NCBI RefSeq assembly: GCF_016906535.1
Contig: NC_057383.1
Span: 620,001-684,000 of the forward strand
Source: Rhizoctonia solani
Taxonomy: Eukaryota > Basidiomycota > Agaricomycetes > Cantharellales > Ceratobasidiaceae
Reading direction: 5' to 3'
Length of the DNA stretch: 64,000 bases
How positions within the stretch are numbered: the first letter of the stretch is position 1; each line of letters begins with the position of its first letter. Shown piece by piece: positions 11,286 to 21,739 of the stretch. The translations under genes were made by a program, and so were the position numbers. The notes under the pieces were generated by a model. That model did no database searches and was not told where the DNA came from. It worked only from the letters and a program-made list of their open reading frames with translations.

Positions 11286-13037
11286 GTATTCCAGGTTTCT
11301 ATGGTCCATGAAAACTTGGATTTGCCTATCTGTTGCTTCTAGGAATATCTGCCATTCTTCTAATGCCTTGATAATTGCCAGAAGCTCCTTGTCATGTGTG
11401 TCATAGTTAGCTTTGGCACCTGAGAAGGATTTAGACATGTAAGCAACCAGGTGTAAACAGCTGTCTTCCCCCTGCTGACTAAGTATGGCTCCCATAGCTA
11501 CCCCTGATGCATCTGTCTCAAGGTAGTAGGGTAGGTTGGGATTGGAGTGGATTAGGACCAGTGACTTAGTGACAAGGGATTTCAGCTCCTGGAATGCCTC
11601 CTCTTCTTGGTTACCCCATGACCAGGGGGTTTCCTTTCTGGTGAGGTTGTGGCATGGGTGTGCAACCAAGCTAAAGTTGGGGATGAATTGCCTGAGATAG
11701 TTGACAAAACCCAGAAATGCCTGGATCTGCTTGACTGTCTTGGGTTGTGGCCATGAGGTGATGGCCTCAATCTTTTTCTGATCCATAGAAAAGCCAGCTG
11801 GGGATATGACAATGCCTAAGTAATCAACTGTTGTGACATGGAAGTGGCACTTCAAGAGTTTACAGAAGAGCTGGTTTTTCATTAGTCTGGATAGCACTTC
11901 CCTAACATGGCTGGGGTGCTCTTCTGGTTTCTCCAAGAAGATCAAGATATCATCCAGATAAATCACCACTGTGACATCAATGAGGTCCTGAAAAAGGTTG
12001 TTCATAAAGTGCTGGGATGCTGCAGGAGCATTAGTCAATCCAAATGGCATAACAAGGTATTCAAATAGGCCATATTTGGTGTGGAATGCCATCTTCCATT
12101 TGTTGCCTTCCTTGATCTGGATGTTGTTGTACCCCCTGCATAGGTCAAGCTTAGTGAATATCTTAGTGTATCTTAACTTGGCCATGAGATTGTCTTGTCT
12201 TGGAAGGGGGTAAACATTCTTGTGGGTTACATCATTGAGCTTTTGGTAATCCATGACCAGCCTGAGAGAACCATCTGCATTTTTTACAAACATGACCAGG
12301 GCACCAGCTGAGGAAGTACTAGGGCAGATCTTGCCTGTTGCCAATTCCTTGTTGATATGCTATTTCAGCACCTTAGATTCTGCATCCATCATGCTGTAGA
12401 TTGGACCAGGGGATAATTTGGCATCTGGAATAAGGTCAATTGCAATGTTGTACTCCCTGTGTGGGGGGAGGAATTTAAATTCCTCTTCACCAAATACCTT
12501 AGCAAACTCATGATACTGTGTGGGTAGGTCTGCCAAGGGGTCCAGGTCTGCTTCTTCTTTGGAGGCAATCTGCACTTGTTCAGGGAATGTGATTAGTCCC
12601 TGTTGCCAGTTGATGAGGGGAGCTTCTGCTGTGAGCCAAGTCATGCCAAGTATTGCTGGGGTGCTGCCAATTGGGCAGACTAGGAAGGGGATGGTATGTG
12701 GATGGCCATTGACCAAAACTGCAAGTTGAACCTGGTGTCATATGCAACCAGTCTGGGAAATGGTACCATCTAACATTCTCACAACTTGTGGATTTTCAAG
12801 TTGGGATTTTGGGATTTTGAATTTTTCAACAATGGAGGGAGATATGAAGTTAGACATGGTGCCAGAGTCAATAAGGGTTTTTAGGGGGTCCATTGGATAG
12901 TTGTGCATGACTAGATCAAGATATAACAAGGGTTTTTTATTCAAATCTAAAGCTAGGGAAACAAATTCAAACTCCAATTCTGATACATGCACATCTATTG
13001 TTTTGACCAAGGGCTTGACAGTAGTCCTTGGCCTCAT
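11286..13037 (-). pseudogene. gypsy-1 pol, protease, reverse transcriptase and RNase H part
   Basis: The minus-strand frames 13037-12738, 12716-12360 and 12344-11286 join into protease (LIDSGTMSNFISP), RT (VVIYLDDILIF) and RNase H (LETDASGVAMGAIL; TKFMDHRNLEY-like end). Stops are TGA in place of the tryptophan of GCIWHQV (near 12738) and TAG at the usual Q of QHINKEL (near 12360). The first frame has an ATG overlapping the gag stop as ATGA (13034-13037), which the younger relatives lack. The frame upstream of 12344 continues into the solo LTR only by chance. Confidence 0.85.
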
Positions 13038-13627
13038 TCTTTTTCTGACTCTGTAACTTCCCCAACCTTAGCACCCTCCTTGATTGTGGCTTTCCAGCTG
13101 TTGGGGCACTGTTTGATCCCATGGCCCTTCTGACTGCACTTTACACATAGACCAGCAGCATGGCAATGGTCCCTTTCCTCCAGGGTGATGTAATTGGGGT
13201 CCTCTGAGAGGTGCACCCAATGAGTGGTAGTGGTAGTGGAGGTGGTTGTGGTGACCAGGGCCTTGGCTGCCTTCTTGGGGTGGTTCTCCTTGTTCTTGCA
13301 GCATGTGTTGTCAATTTTGATGGCTGCTGCAAATATGGCCTTGAGCTCCTCAGGGATATTGTCTTTGGTAGACAGGAGCTCTTTGACCTCCCAATGGAGG
13401 CCCCTTGTGAATTGCGCAATATATGCTTCTTTGTTCCAGTTGAGCTCTGCAATAAGGTTGCAGAACTCTGTAATGTATTCTGCCATTGAGGCAGTCTGGA
13501 CAAGCGCAGCTATCTTGCACACAGCAGCCTATTTGGCATCTGGGTCTGCAAAGGCCTCCTTAAACCAGGCTGTCATCATAGGAATGGTGGTGGGGGTGTT
13601 TGTTTTGCCCTTAATGATTGTCCCAAT
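13034..13627 (-). pseudogene. gypsy-1 gag, 3' part with zinc knuckle
   Basis: The frame encodes the capsid end (ITEFCNLIAELNWN) and a CCHC knuckle (CVKCSQKGHGIKQC), colinear with the gags of gypsy-2 and gypsy-3. It stops at the copia LTR at 13628; everything upstream is missing. Confidence 0.85.
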
Positions 13628-13894
13628 TGTTGAAATCTAATGTAAATAGATGTATATATAAATGTATTACTAAACTAAACTAAATTGTATACAAAAGTAA
13701 AGACAGTAAAAGAGAAGTAGAGAGGTGAGGATAGAGGGCTTGTGTGCAGGCTTTTATATATCCCAAGAAACCTACCAAGTCATATGGTAAAGTGCTGCAC
13801 ATGTGACTGCGCATTGAATGACTTGTACTTACTAACTTGATTACTGCACATAGAACATACTAGAAGATTCTATTATTTACAAGATATTTCAACA
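13628..13894 (-). repeat. copia 3' LTR (267 bp)
   Basis: It starts TGTTGAAATC and ends TTTCAACA. It pairs with 20583-20853, from which it differs by several substitutions and a 4-bp GAGA indel. Confidence 0.9.
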
Positions 13895-14019
13895 CTCCCC
13901 CTTAATTGAGTAAGTGTTGATACATTCAATTAATTCAATCTTATTCATTTACATTTGTTGCAGATCACAGTTTCATTATTTCAGCTATTTTGTGTAATTA
14001 AAAATCTTCAATTCATTCA

Positions 14020-14418
14020 TTATCCTTTGCTCATTGGCTTGCCCATGATTCCTTGCATTAAATAACTAAACTGTGGTGCAGGTAATGCTTTAGTAAAAGC
14101 ATTGGCTAAGTTTTCTTTAGTTGGTACGTACAGTGTAGCTACCTTGGGTTTCTCTATGAGATCTTGCATGAAGTGGTGTTGGATGTTGATGTATTTTGAT
14201 TGTCCATGGAATTGCAATTCTTTGGATAGAGCAAGCACAGCAAGGTTGTCTGAAACAATTAATGTTGGTGTGTCAGCAACATATTGTAATTCCTCAAAAA
14301 ATTGACAGAGCCACATAGCTTGAGTACATGCATGAGATAACACCATATACTCTGCTTCCATTGTCAATAAGGCAACAGTGGCTTGCTTCTTAGCTGACCA
14401 AGATATGGCAGCTCCTCC
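14020..14418 (-). pseudogene. copia RNase H, C-terminal fragment
   Basis: The minus-strand frame reads GGAAISWSAKKQATVALLTMEAEY, then a SDNLAVLAL-like Asp motif and HHFMQDLI, the classic Ty1/copia RNase H tail (ADVLTK-like end is ANAFTKALP). Its upstream side is cut at 14419 by the D-family LTR. Confidence 0.85.
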
Positions 14419-15011
14419 TGTTGTAGACACAATCAATACCACAGAATTTATTCCAATTTTCTTGAATTTAAACAAACTGGAACAGACAACATTTTCAATC
14501 ACATGACCTTGGCGCTGATATCATATGCTAAGCGCCAAGCCACATCCCCATCTGCGCTTACTCAGCATATGTAGCCACCTCCACCTGATGACATCATTAT
14601 GACATGTCAGTAACATGTATACATGAGTAAGGCCGCTTGCAGAGCAGGGTTCTTATTTCATACACATAGCCTCCCTTCTCATGCACATTGTATTTGTAAT
14701 TAGTTAGTCCATTAATATATAAGGAGGCCAACTGACCATGGTAACACCCAGGTTGATTACCTCCTGTTGCATCCCCACATTATACAAGGGCCTTACTGCC
14801 CAGTAGAACATTAAGTCCATACCAGTTTACACTGCCTTAAGCAGCCCCCTTGTTGTACATACATATCTTGCCATTGCCCTTACAGCCTTGGTCACCATAG
14901 TATAGCTGGTTGTTGTTGTAGGTAGCTTGCTCACTGCCTTAAGCAGTTCTTACTAGTTACACCTGGCTGCAAGCACCCACCTCCTTGACATCCTTACAGA
15001 CGTCTAGGACA
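14419..15011 (+). repeat. 5' LTR of gypsy family D (593 bp)
   Basis: It starts TGTTGTAGACAC and ends GTCTAGGACA. It is an inverted copy of the solo LTR at 18852-19444, which is also 593 bp. TATATAAG is at 14716-14723. A U3 inverted repeat CTTGGCGCT/AGCGCCAAG lies at 14508-14539 next to TCACATGA. Confidence 0.85.
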
Positions 15012-15013
15012 CT

Positions 15014-15026
15014 AGGTAATCAACCT
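15014..15026 (+). promoter_or_regulatory. Self-primer binding site of family D
   Basis: AGGTAATCAACCT lies 2 nt inside the LTR. It is a perfect 13-nt reverse complement of AGGTTGATTACCT at 14750-14762, which begins 26 nt after TATATAAG and is therefore near the expected transcript 5' end. It is not a recognisable tRNA complement. Confidence 0.75.
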
Positions 15027-15550
15027 TACATTGGTTGCAAACTGTTCTGCGCCAACCCACTAAGAACCAACAAACAAGAAGAGTACCTGTACTAGCACAA
15101 GCAAAATCACATGATTGGGGCTACCTTGCAGGACAGAATAATCAAAAGTCCCCCACCCCCATGTAGTAGCAAATTGCTATAAGGCAGACTACTCCTATTG
15201 TCTGCATACCACATGGTTGCCACACCTTTTACTAGCAGAACCAGACAGCAGATACACCTGCTTGCAGAGACAAGACACTACATCACGCCTGCCCACAGCA
15301 GTGATTAGCTGCACTTACTGTTCAATGCTAGGTTGTTTGACACAGGTTCTTAGCGTATAATGTAATAAAGCGCTCATAAGTCCTGACACAGGCACCCACT
15401 AGTCCCCCATCATCCACCATTCTTTCCTGCACTCCCATGCGCTCTTCCTTGCAGGCCTCTTCCCACACTGGCCACTCCTACCCCCAATCAACCATGGCTA
15501 CCCATTCCAGGACAGCCTCTTGAGCCCAATACCCTTTTGATCAGGGATAC
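15027..15550 (+). other. Leader of gypsy D between PBS and gag
   Basis: About 520 bp without a coding frame, matching in position and length the leader regions of gypsy-2 and gypsy-3. Confidence 0.5.
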
Positions 15551-16846
15551 ATGGAACCCCAACTTCCACCAACCACCTCTGTCAAACTTGGCAAGGTGTC
15601 CCTTGAGCATGTCACATGCCTCCTCCTTGGCCTCCTTGGCCATGTTGAACAACTCAAACAGGAAATTGCAGAAATCAAGGAAGCAGGGGTTGAAACCCAT
15701 ACCAACATTGAAAATATATCCCAAACCATTGATGTTGTCAAGGATGGGCTTAGAAGCCTCCAGCTCCATGGGCCCAGAACCCCTGAAGGCCCCCAAGCCA
15801 AAACCATGGAAGAAACACCATGCCCCCTACCAAAAGTCAAGCCTATTGGAGCAACTAGTGGGTCATCCATCTGGCCAGAACAGCTGTGCAGCCTCCCTGC
15901 CTTTGCCCAGCCCACACCAAGAAGAGCTGCACCCCTGCAAGTCCCATCTCCCCCTCCATCTCTGCATCTCCAATCCCCAATTGGAGCCTCTGCCCCTCCT
16001 CCACTGGCTCCAACTGCCAACTACCCTGCCCTGGTCAAAGTAGACCACCCAGACGCCTATACAGGCAAGATTGGGAGCAAAGCCAAACAATGGCTCACAA
16101 GGATGCTGGCCTGGACCTGCTTGAACTCCAGGATATTCCCAACCAATCAGGAGGTACTATCATTCCTCCTGATGAACATGAAGGATGCTGCTGGGGCCTG
16201 GGCCCACCCTCACCTCAACTAGCTCAGATCCCACCAAGCCATCATCCAAACAGTTGAGGGGTTCAAATTGGAGTTTTTGGCAGCATTTGGCAACCCTGAT
16301 GCCACTAGGGCTGCCAAGCAGAAAATCACCACCCTTACCCAGTCTGGCACCTGCACAGACTACATTACTAAGTTCAGGACCCTAGCCATGGAACTGGACT
16401 GGAATGATGCAGCCCTACAAGGCCAGTTCTCACACAGCCTCCACTGGGAGGTCAGTTACCAGCTTGCCACCTGCAAACATTGCCCCTGCACACTCCTTGA
16501 GCTGCAAAATGCAGCACTTATCATCAACAATGCTCTTAGAGAAGAGCATGCTAGCCACCTGCCAAGGGACAATAAGTCTAGCAGAACGCCCACCCCTGCA
16601 AGGGGGATGAGTACTGGTCAATCAACTACTGGATCAAGGAAACTCTCCAATGACCCAAACTTTGTGTTGGAAGAGGAAACAAATTGCTGCTGCGCTGCTG
16701 GTGCCTGCATCAAATGCAGTAAGATGGGCCACAAACTTGTGGAATGCTGCACAGGCTGGAAGGCTACCCCTATTGAGGATAAGGGGAAGACCAAAGAAAC
16801 TGCCAAGATTGGCAAAGACTCTGAGTACCAATCAGGAAAAGAGTAA
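15551..16846 (+). pseudogene. gypsy D gag (one in-frame stop)
   Basis: Frame 15551-16222 continues after a TAG into 16268-16846 in the same reading frame. It has an N-terminal helical segment (VEQLKQEIAEIKEAGVE), a proline-rich linker, a capsid part (DAYTGKIGSKAKQWL; FGNPDATRAAKQKI; YITKFRTLAMELDWN) and a zinc-knuckle remnant (CIKCSKMGHKLVEC). The internal stop fits CAG to TAG. It is a distant relative of the gypsy-2/3 gag. Confidence 0.85.
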
Positions 16847-16860
16847 GGGTACCTGCTGCC

Positions 16861-17679
16861 ATGCGCAAGGACCCTAAGGACTCTGCTTTGTGTTTGGAAT
16901 TTTGTAATATATCAAATAGCAATAGAATCTCCCCCCTGTTCACAATCCAAATACAACCAGAAAAACAAGCAGACACACTAGAAGTCCTGATAGACCCAGG
17001 CGCTACCTCATCATTCCTCCATCCTTGCACTGCCAAGGCATTATGACTACCCCTAATAGACCTCCCTACTCCCTGCACTGTTACTATGCTTGATGGGTCA
17101 AGCCCCCAGGCAGGAAAAATCTGGAAGAAGGCCAACCTCACCTTCTCCTTTGATGGCAAAACAATGACAGAGACATTCCTGATTTGTAATACTGGTTCAT
17201 ACCCCACCATCTTAGGACTCAAATGGTTAGATGCCCACAATCCAGAGATTGATTGGAATTTGCACACCCTCACCTTTCCCCACACAACCCCAGAACACGT
17301 GGCCATTGCCAAAGAGGAAGAAGCTGATAAGGACCCCCTCAAAGGGGTCCCCCCTGAATACCATCAATATGCCAAGGTATTTGGGGAGGAAGAATTCAAC
17401 AAGCTTCCACCTCATTGACACTATGATATTGGCATTGAGCTCACAGAGGAAGGCCCCCTCAACTCCCCCCTTTACAGTATGACAGATGCCAAGTCTGCCA
17501 CCCTTAAAGATTGGCTCAGGGACAAGTTGAAAGCAGGGAAAATTTGCCCCAGCAAATCCTCCATCAGCTCTCCTGTAATGTTTGTACCAAAGAAGGATGG
17601 TTCCCACTGATTGGTTGTTGACTACTGCCAACTGAACAACCAGACAAAGAAAAATGTGTATCCCTTACCCTGCCCAGAT
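16861..17679 (+). pseudogene. gypsy D pol, protease to early reverse transcriptase (truncated)
   Basis: Protease (LIDPGATSSFLHP, where relatives have IDSGATSNFI) is followed by the conserved spacer (YPTILGLKWLDAHNPEIDW; EYHQYAKVFGEEEF) and the RT start (GKICPSKSSISSPVMFVPKKDG). It ends at KKNVYPLPCPD, where LTR-like piece E begins. Three in-frame TGA stops fit CGA to TGA changes: after TAKAL, after NKLPPH and in the DGSH-LVVDY position. RT catalytic centre, RNase H, integrase and the 3' LTR are missing. Confidence 0.85.
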
Positions 17680-18739
17680 TGTTATAGATAGGGAAAATGA
17701 GTGAAAAATAAAATATTCTAAAGAAGAAAGAAAGAGACTAAAAGAAGGGAAAAGACAAATAAGGTAACTGTCTAACTATAAAAGGTAGAAAATTTAGGAA
17801 GATAAGTAATAAGAGAAATCTATGCTAGTGAAATTAGAGTATATTAGAGTGGCTAGTTATCTTGCTAGAAGAGTAAGGTGGTTAGTATCAGGGTGATCCC
17901 TACCAATAACCAGTAATGAGCGTATTACTGTTCAGCAGGCAATGCAAGGTACAAGCAAAGTAGTATAAAACCTAAATGTCAGTCTCTGGAACTCACTGTA
18001 ATTTAATTGAGAATTATGGAAATTTATTTCCTTGTCCCTGACGGTGGACAAGAGGGTAAAGGCGTTGTGGAAGCACCAAACACTTAGCAGACAGCTAGGA
18101 ATTCTTGGCAGGGTTGCACTTAAGCTGGTTCTAGGTTCCCTGTATAGGTTGGGACCGTCCTAGAGGCTATATGCGCCAAACTTAAGAGCTTTAGGCTGAT
18201 TTACTATGTATGATACTTAAGAAAATCAATAGAAGTCTTTGAGAGTCACACTAGGGTGAGAGAGGATGGTAAAAAAGAGATGCATTCAAAAGGCCAGCTC
18301 AAAGGGCTATTTATACCCTTGGAGGCCTGTGATTACTATATACAGTAGGGTGAAGAAACTAATGTACATGACATGATGAACAGAGCTAGGATGTGAGGTG
18401 AGAGCCTGTCTCCTAAAGCTAAACCTTATAAGAGTTAGTCTCTAGTTCTATAAATATCCTTTCCCACTAAAATACATAAGGGAAAGACTGAAACAAGTGG
18501 CTCCCATAGCAGGGCCTAGGCCCCCACTCCCAGCTACTGAGGATAGTAGCTTTTGAGAAAGCATAATGCTGACTTAAGTACTATAGTTTAATTAGTCCTA
18601 AGAAATTAAGCTTTTTCTTTAATAAAGCGGTATCTCCTTTAATACCTCATGTATTTACATGATTAAAAATAGTAGAATATACAGAAAAACTCAGCAAATC
18701 TTACTATATACTTCCCAAGTACTCATTAAGGAGGTTTCA
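17680..18739. repeat. LTR-like piece E (about 1.06 kb) at a deletion junction
   Basis: It begins TGTTATAG right at the break in gypsy D pol and ends near GGTTTCA where copia coding resumes on the other strand. It is non-coding, AT-rich, with a possible TATA box (TATTTATA near 18311). The flanks belong to two different elements and show no duplication. It is either an LTR left by recombination or an unrelated insertion; the right edge is uncertain by a few bases. Confidence 0.5.
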
Positions 18740-20517
18740 ACGCCAATTTCTGTTTGTTTACTTTGCCATTCTTTACTATAGTATTCTAATCCATAACAAG
18801 CTCCACTGTTCCTTGGCCCAATATGGGCTCCTTACCAGTCATGCCTGTAACTGTCCTAGACATCTGTAAGGACGTTGATGGGGTTGGCATTTGTGACTGC
18901 AGTGTACAAACTATAAGTTGCTGTAGGCAACAACAAACCTATCTACAGCAATGACCAACTATCCTACAATGTCAAGCATGCTTAAGGCAATGCCAAGCTA
19001 TCTAAGTACAGCAAGAAAGCCACTTAAGGTGGCAAGCTGAGTAGGTGACTAAGTAGTTGCTGGGCTTAAGGCCCTTGTACAGTTTAGAGATGCAACAAGA
19101 GGTAATCAACCTGGGTGTTACCATGGTTGGTTGGCCTCCTTATATATTACAGAGGCAACTAATTACAAATATAATGTCCATGTGAAGAGAAGCTACATAT
19201 ATAAAATAAGAACCCCACTCTGCAGTTGGCCTTACTCATGCATACATGTCACTGACATGTCATAGTGATGTCATCCAGTGGAGGTGGCTATGTATGATGA
19301 GTAAGCATGGATTGGGGATGTGGCTTGGTGCTTAGCGTATGATATAAGTGCCAATGTCACATGATCAAAAATCTAGTCCTTTTTCCTTTGTTTAAATTTG
19401 CAAAAATGGGAATAAATTCCCTGGTATTGAGTGTGTCTACAACAGTAACAAATCCTGTTGATTGATTATACTCACTGAATAGGCTTCTATTGTTTGCTAT
19501 GTGAGTTGTTGTTCCACTATTGGCAATCCAGGTGTTTGTTGGCTTACTTCCATATATATTTGAACTCTCAAGGGTCAAGAATGCATAGTTGGCACAGCTG
19601 TTATTGTCCTCAGTGGCTATATGTGTCCTTGCATTGCTGTTTTGGGCTTTATTTGGTGCATTGAACTTTCTATTTGTTCCTTTGCCATTGTTCTGACCAG
19701 GTTTGTATGCACCTCCACCTGGGCCCCTACATTTGGCTGCCCAGTGTCCTATCTTACTGCAGTTGTTGCATTTAGACTTGGACTTATCTGGTCCCTTACT
19801 GCCAGTACATATAGGTTTATTGAAGCTTGCTTTGTTTGTACTAAAGAATGCTTTCCCTTCTGGGTTTTGGGTGTTCTTTCTATGTGCTTTGGCCATTATG
19901 CATTATCTTATGTCATTTACTTGGTTTGATAATGTGCTGTTATCTTGTAAGTTGAATTGGAAACTTACTGATTGGGAGAACAAATCCCATGAGTCAGGTA
20001 AGCTTGCAATCAATGTTGTGATCCAGTTGGCTTCAGTGCATGAGCCAGGACTAATATTGTTTATTTGCTGGAACCATCTGTGCATGCGTTGGATGTGTTC
20101 CTCAATGTCTTTGCCATCAGTCATTTGGTGACTGAAGAACTTTCTTTGTAGGTCAATAAGTCCAACCATTCCCTTGACTTGGTAAGTTGTTGCAAGCGTG
20201 TTCCAAGTGTTGGCAGATGTTGTGCATCCCTGTATTAGGTTCAGTACACTTCTGTCAACTCTTAATCTTATGTTTGATAATGCTTTTTGGTTGTCATCTT
20301 TCCAGTTTCTTTTGGTTTTCAGTACAGTGTTGCTGGGTGCAATAATTGTCTTGTTTACATAGCCATATAGATCAAGGTCTGATAATATATCTTCCATGTG
20401 TATCCGCCACATATTATAATTCTCAGTTCCCCAAAGGGGTGCAATCCGGTGCGTTCCGCTAGCTGCACCAGGGGCTGATGTGCTTGCTACAGCTTTGCCC
20501 ATGTTTAATGTACTCAA
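18740..20517 (-). pseudogene. copia gag and protease (interrupted by a solo LTR)
   Basis: Gag starts at ATG 20517 (W..ENYNMWRIHMEDIL, UBN2-type). An in-frame TAA at 19905-19903 precedes the continuation at 19896 in the same frame, consistent with CAA to TAA. A CCHC knuckle follows (CNNCSKIGHWAAKC), then the protease motif, which reads WIANSG where the family has WIADSG, so the catalytic Asp is Asn. The frame ends at GFVT, where the solo LTR sits, and resumes at 18846 as GMTGKEPILGQGTVELVMD, then a stop, and LALK before the junction at 18740. Confidence 0.85.
18852..19444 (-). repeat. Solo LTR of family D (593 bp) in the copia protease
   Basis: It is flanked by GTAAC at 18847-18851 and 19445-19449. 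Removing it restores the copia frame GFVTGMTGKEP. It is in inverted orientation to the D LTR at 14419-15011. Confidence 0.92.
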
Positions 20518-20569
20518 GTAAGTGTGTTATATATCTATCTATCTACAGTTGGTTATTGAGCGTACAATT

Positions 20570-20582
20570 GGGGCTCATAACC
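20570..20582 (-). promoter_or_regulatory. copia primer-binding site for the initiator tRNA anticodon arm
   Basis: Directly next to the 5' LTR the minus strand reads GGTTATGAGCCCC. It is complementary to GGGCUCAUAACC, the anticodon stem-loop sequence of eukaryotic initiator tRNA-Met, the half-tRNA primer known for Drosophila copia. Confidence 0.8.
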
Positions 20583-20853
20583 TGCTGAAATCTAATGTAT
20601 ATAGATGTATATATAAATGTATTACTAAACTAAACTAAATTGTATACAAAAGTAAAGACAGTAAAAGAGAAGTAGAGAGAGAGGTGAGGATAGAGGGCTT
20701 GTGTGCGGGCCTTTATATATCCCAAGAAACCTACCAAGTCATATGGCAAAGTGCTGCGCATGTGACTGTGCATTGAATGACTCGTACTTACTGACTCAAT
20801 TACTGTGCATAGAACATACTAGAAGATTCTAGTATTTACAAGATATTTCAACA
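20583..20853 (-). repeat. copia 5' LTR (271 bp)
   Basis: It starts TGCTGAAATC (terminal TGTTG has become TGCTG) and ends TTTCAACA. Its right flank, AAGTC, is TPR-gene coding sequence. Confidence 0.9.
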
Positions 20854-21734
20854 AAGTCAGGATGGCCATTGGGAGTGAGCGCAAGTGCCTGGGACCTGTG
20901 CTCAAGCAACCTGTCAAGGTCAGCAGCCTCACCCAGCCGCCGGTATTGATCGGTGTATGACACGCCTAGAGAGGCATGCCAGTCAGGTAAGTCAGGATGG
21001 CCGTCGGGAGTGAGTGCAAGTGCCCAAGACTTGTGCTCAAGCAACTTTTCCAGGTCAGCAGCCTCACCCAGGCATTGGTATCATTTGCTGTATGACACGC
21101 CTAGATCACCATGCTGGCGTGGCAAGTCAGGATGGCCGTTGGGAGTGAGTGTGAGTGCCCAAGAGTGGTGCTCAAGCAACTTATCCAGGTCGGCAGTCTC
21201 ACCCAGCTGTTGGTACCGTACAGTGTGAGATATCCCCAGGTTCTCCAGCCTCTGCGCTAGCTCTGGATCACCCTCAGCCGTCAGTTCAGCCGCCCAAACA
21301 GCACATTCCAACAACTTCTCCATGTCTTCCACTTTTCCAAGCCCCCAATATTGCTGGTTGTAGCAAGCCCCAAGCACGGTCAGTTGGTCAGCCAACTCCG
21401 GATCGCCATGCGTTGTCAGATCTACTGCCTGAATATGATACTTGATAGCCTTGTCAATATCATCTATTCTTCCAAGGTGACCATATTCGTTAAAGTGGAA
21501 TTTCCCCAGTTTATATAACGCTTCCGGACCTTTTGCACACTCTGTGAGTGCACGTGCAAATTGCCAAGATGCTATCCAAATACATACCTAAGCTTCCAAC
21601 CAAAACACTTTCACTATGATCCTGCCTCCTTGCAATACTTTCTGATCTTTCTTCTTCACTCTCGGCCGACGCAGGTGCGTCTTCAGTACCGTCCTGTGGT
21701 TTTGTGATTAGCATGCTGGTAATCAGTGACCCAT
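20854..21734 (-). pseudogene. TPR (kinesin-light-chain type) protein gene, 5' TPR exons, truncated
   Basis: A minus-strand exon begins after the acceptor CCACAG (branch-like GCTAATC) near 21697 with an acidic linker. A 46-nt intron (GTATGT...CACAG, about 21549-21594) follows, then repeated units of about 50 residues with the pattern LLEH.SWAL.LTP.GHPDLP....LGVSY...Y..LGE.ADL. A TGA at 21083-21081 interrupts a unit where the repeat expects R (CGA to TGA). The frame is cut at PNGHPDF by the copia LTR at 20853, and the remaining repeats and C-terminus are not found in this window. Its 5' exons are at 42530-42879. Confidence 0.7.
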
Positions 21735-21739
21735 TATCT

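Larger units (their letters stand above)
7945..13627 (-). mobile_element. gypsy-1: old, 5'-truncated Ty3/gypsy chromovirus
   Basis: Minus-strand element with 3' LTR 7945-8502, polypurine tract (C-run on the plus strand, 8505-8515), then pol and gag. It is interrupted by two solo LTRs (9981-10508 and 10716-11285) and ends abruptly inside gag at 13627, where the copia LTR begins. The 5' part of gag, the leader and the 5' LTR are absent. It is colinear with gypsy-2 and gypsy-3 but carries frameshifts and stops and has lost nearly all CpG. Confidence 0.85.
13628..20853 (-). mobile_element. Ty1/copia element, internally rearranged
   Basis: LTRs TGTTGAAAT...ATTTCAACA lie at both ends (267 and 271 bp). 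The polypurine tract (CTCCCCCTTAATT on plus, 13895-13907) abuts the left LTR and the primer-binding site abuts the right one, so the element runs on the minus strand. Gag and the protease start remain at 18740-20517 and the RNase H end at 14020-14418. Integrase and most of RT are absent, replaced by a D-family gypsy fragment, an LTR-like piece and a solo D LTR. The flanks (CCAAT left, AAGTC right) do not match, and lie in gypsy-1 gag and the TPR gene respectively. Confidence 0.85.

Noticed and set aside
13211..13640. Plus-strand ORFs over gypsy-1 gag (Val-rich)
   Set aside because: They are antisense shadows of the gag frame; the same shadows occur over gypsy-2 and gypsy-3 gag.
14419..19444. 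DNA transposon with 593-bp terminal inverted repeats
   Set aside because: The right copy has its own GTAAC duplication and is a solo LTR; the left copy is followed by a retrotransposon PBS and gag.
20854..21400. CRISPR-like or tandem DNA repeat array
   Set aside because: The roughly 150-bp periodicity is coding TPR repeats; there are no unique spacers.
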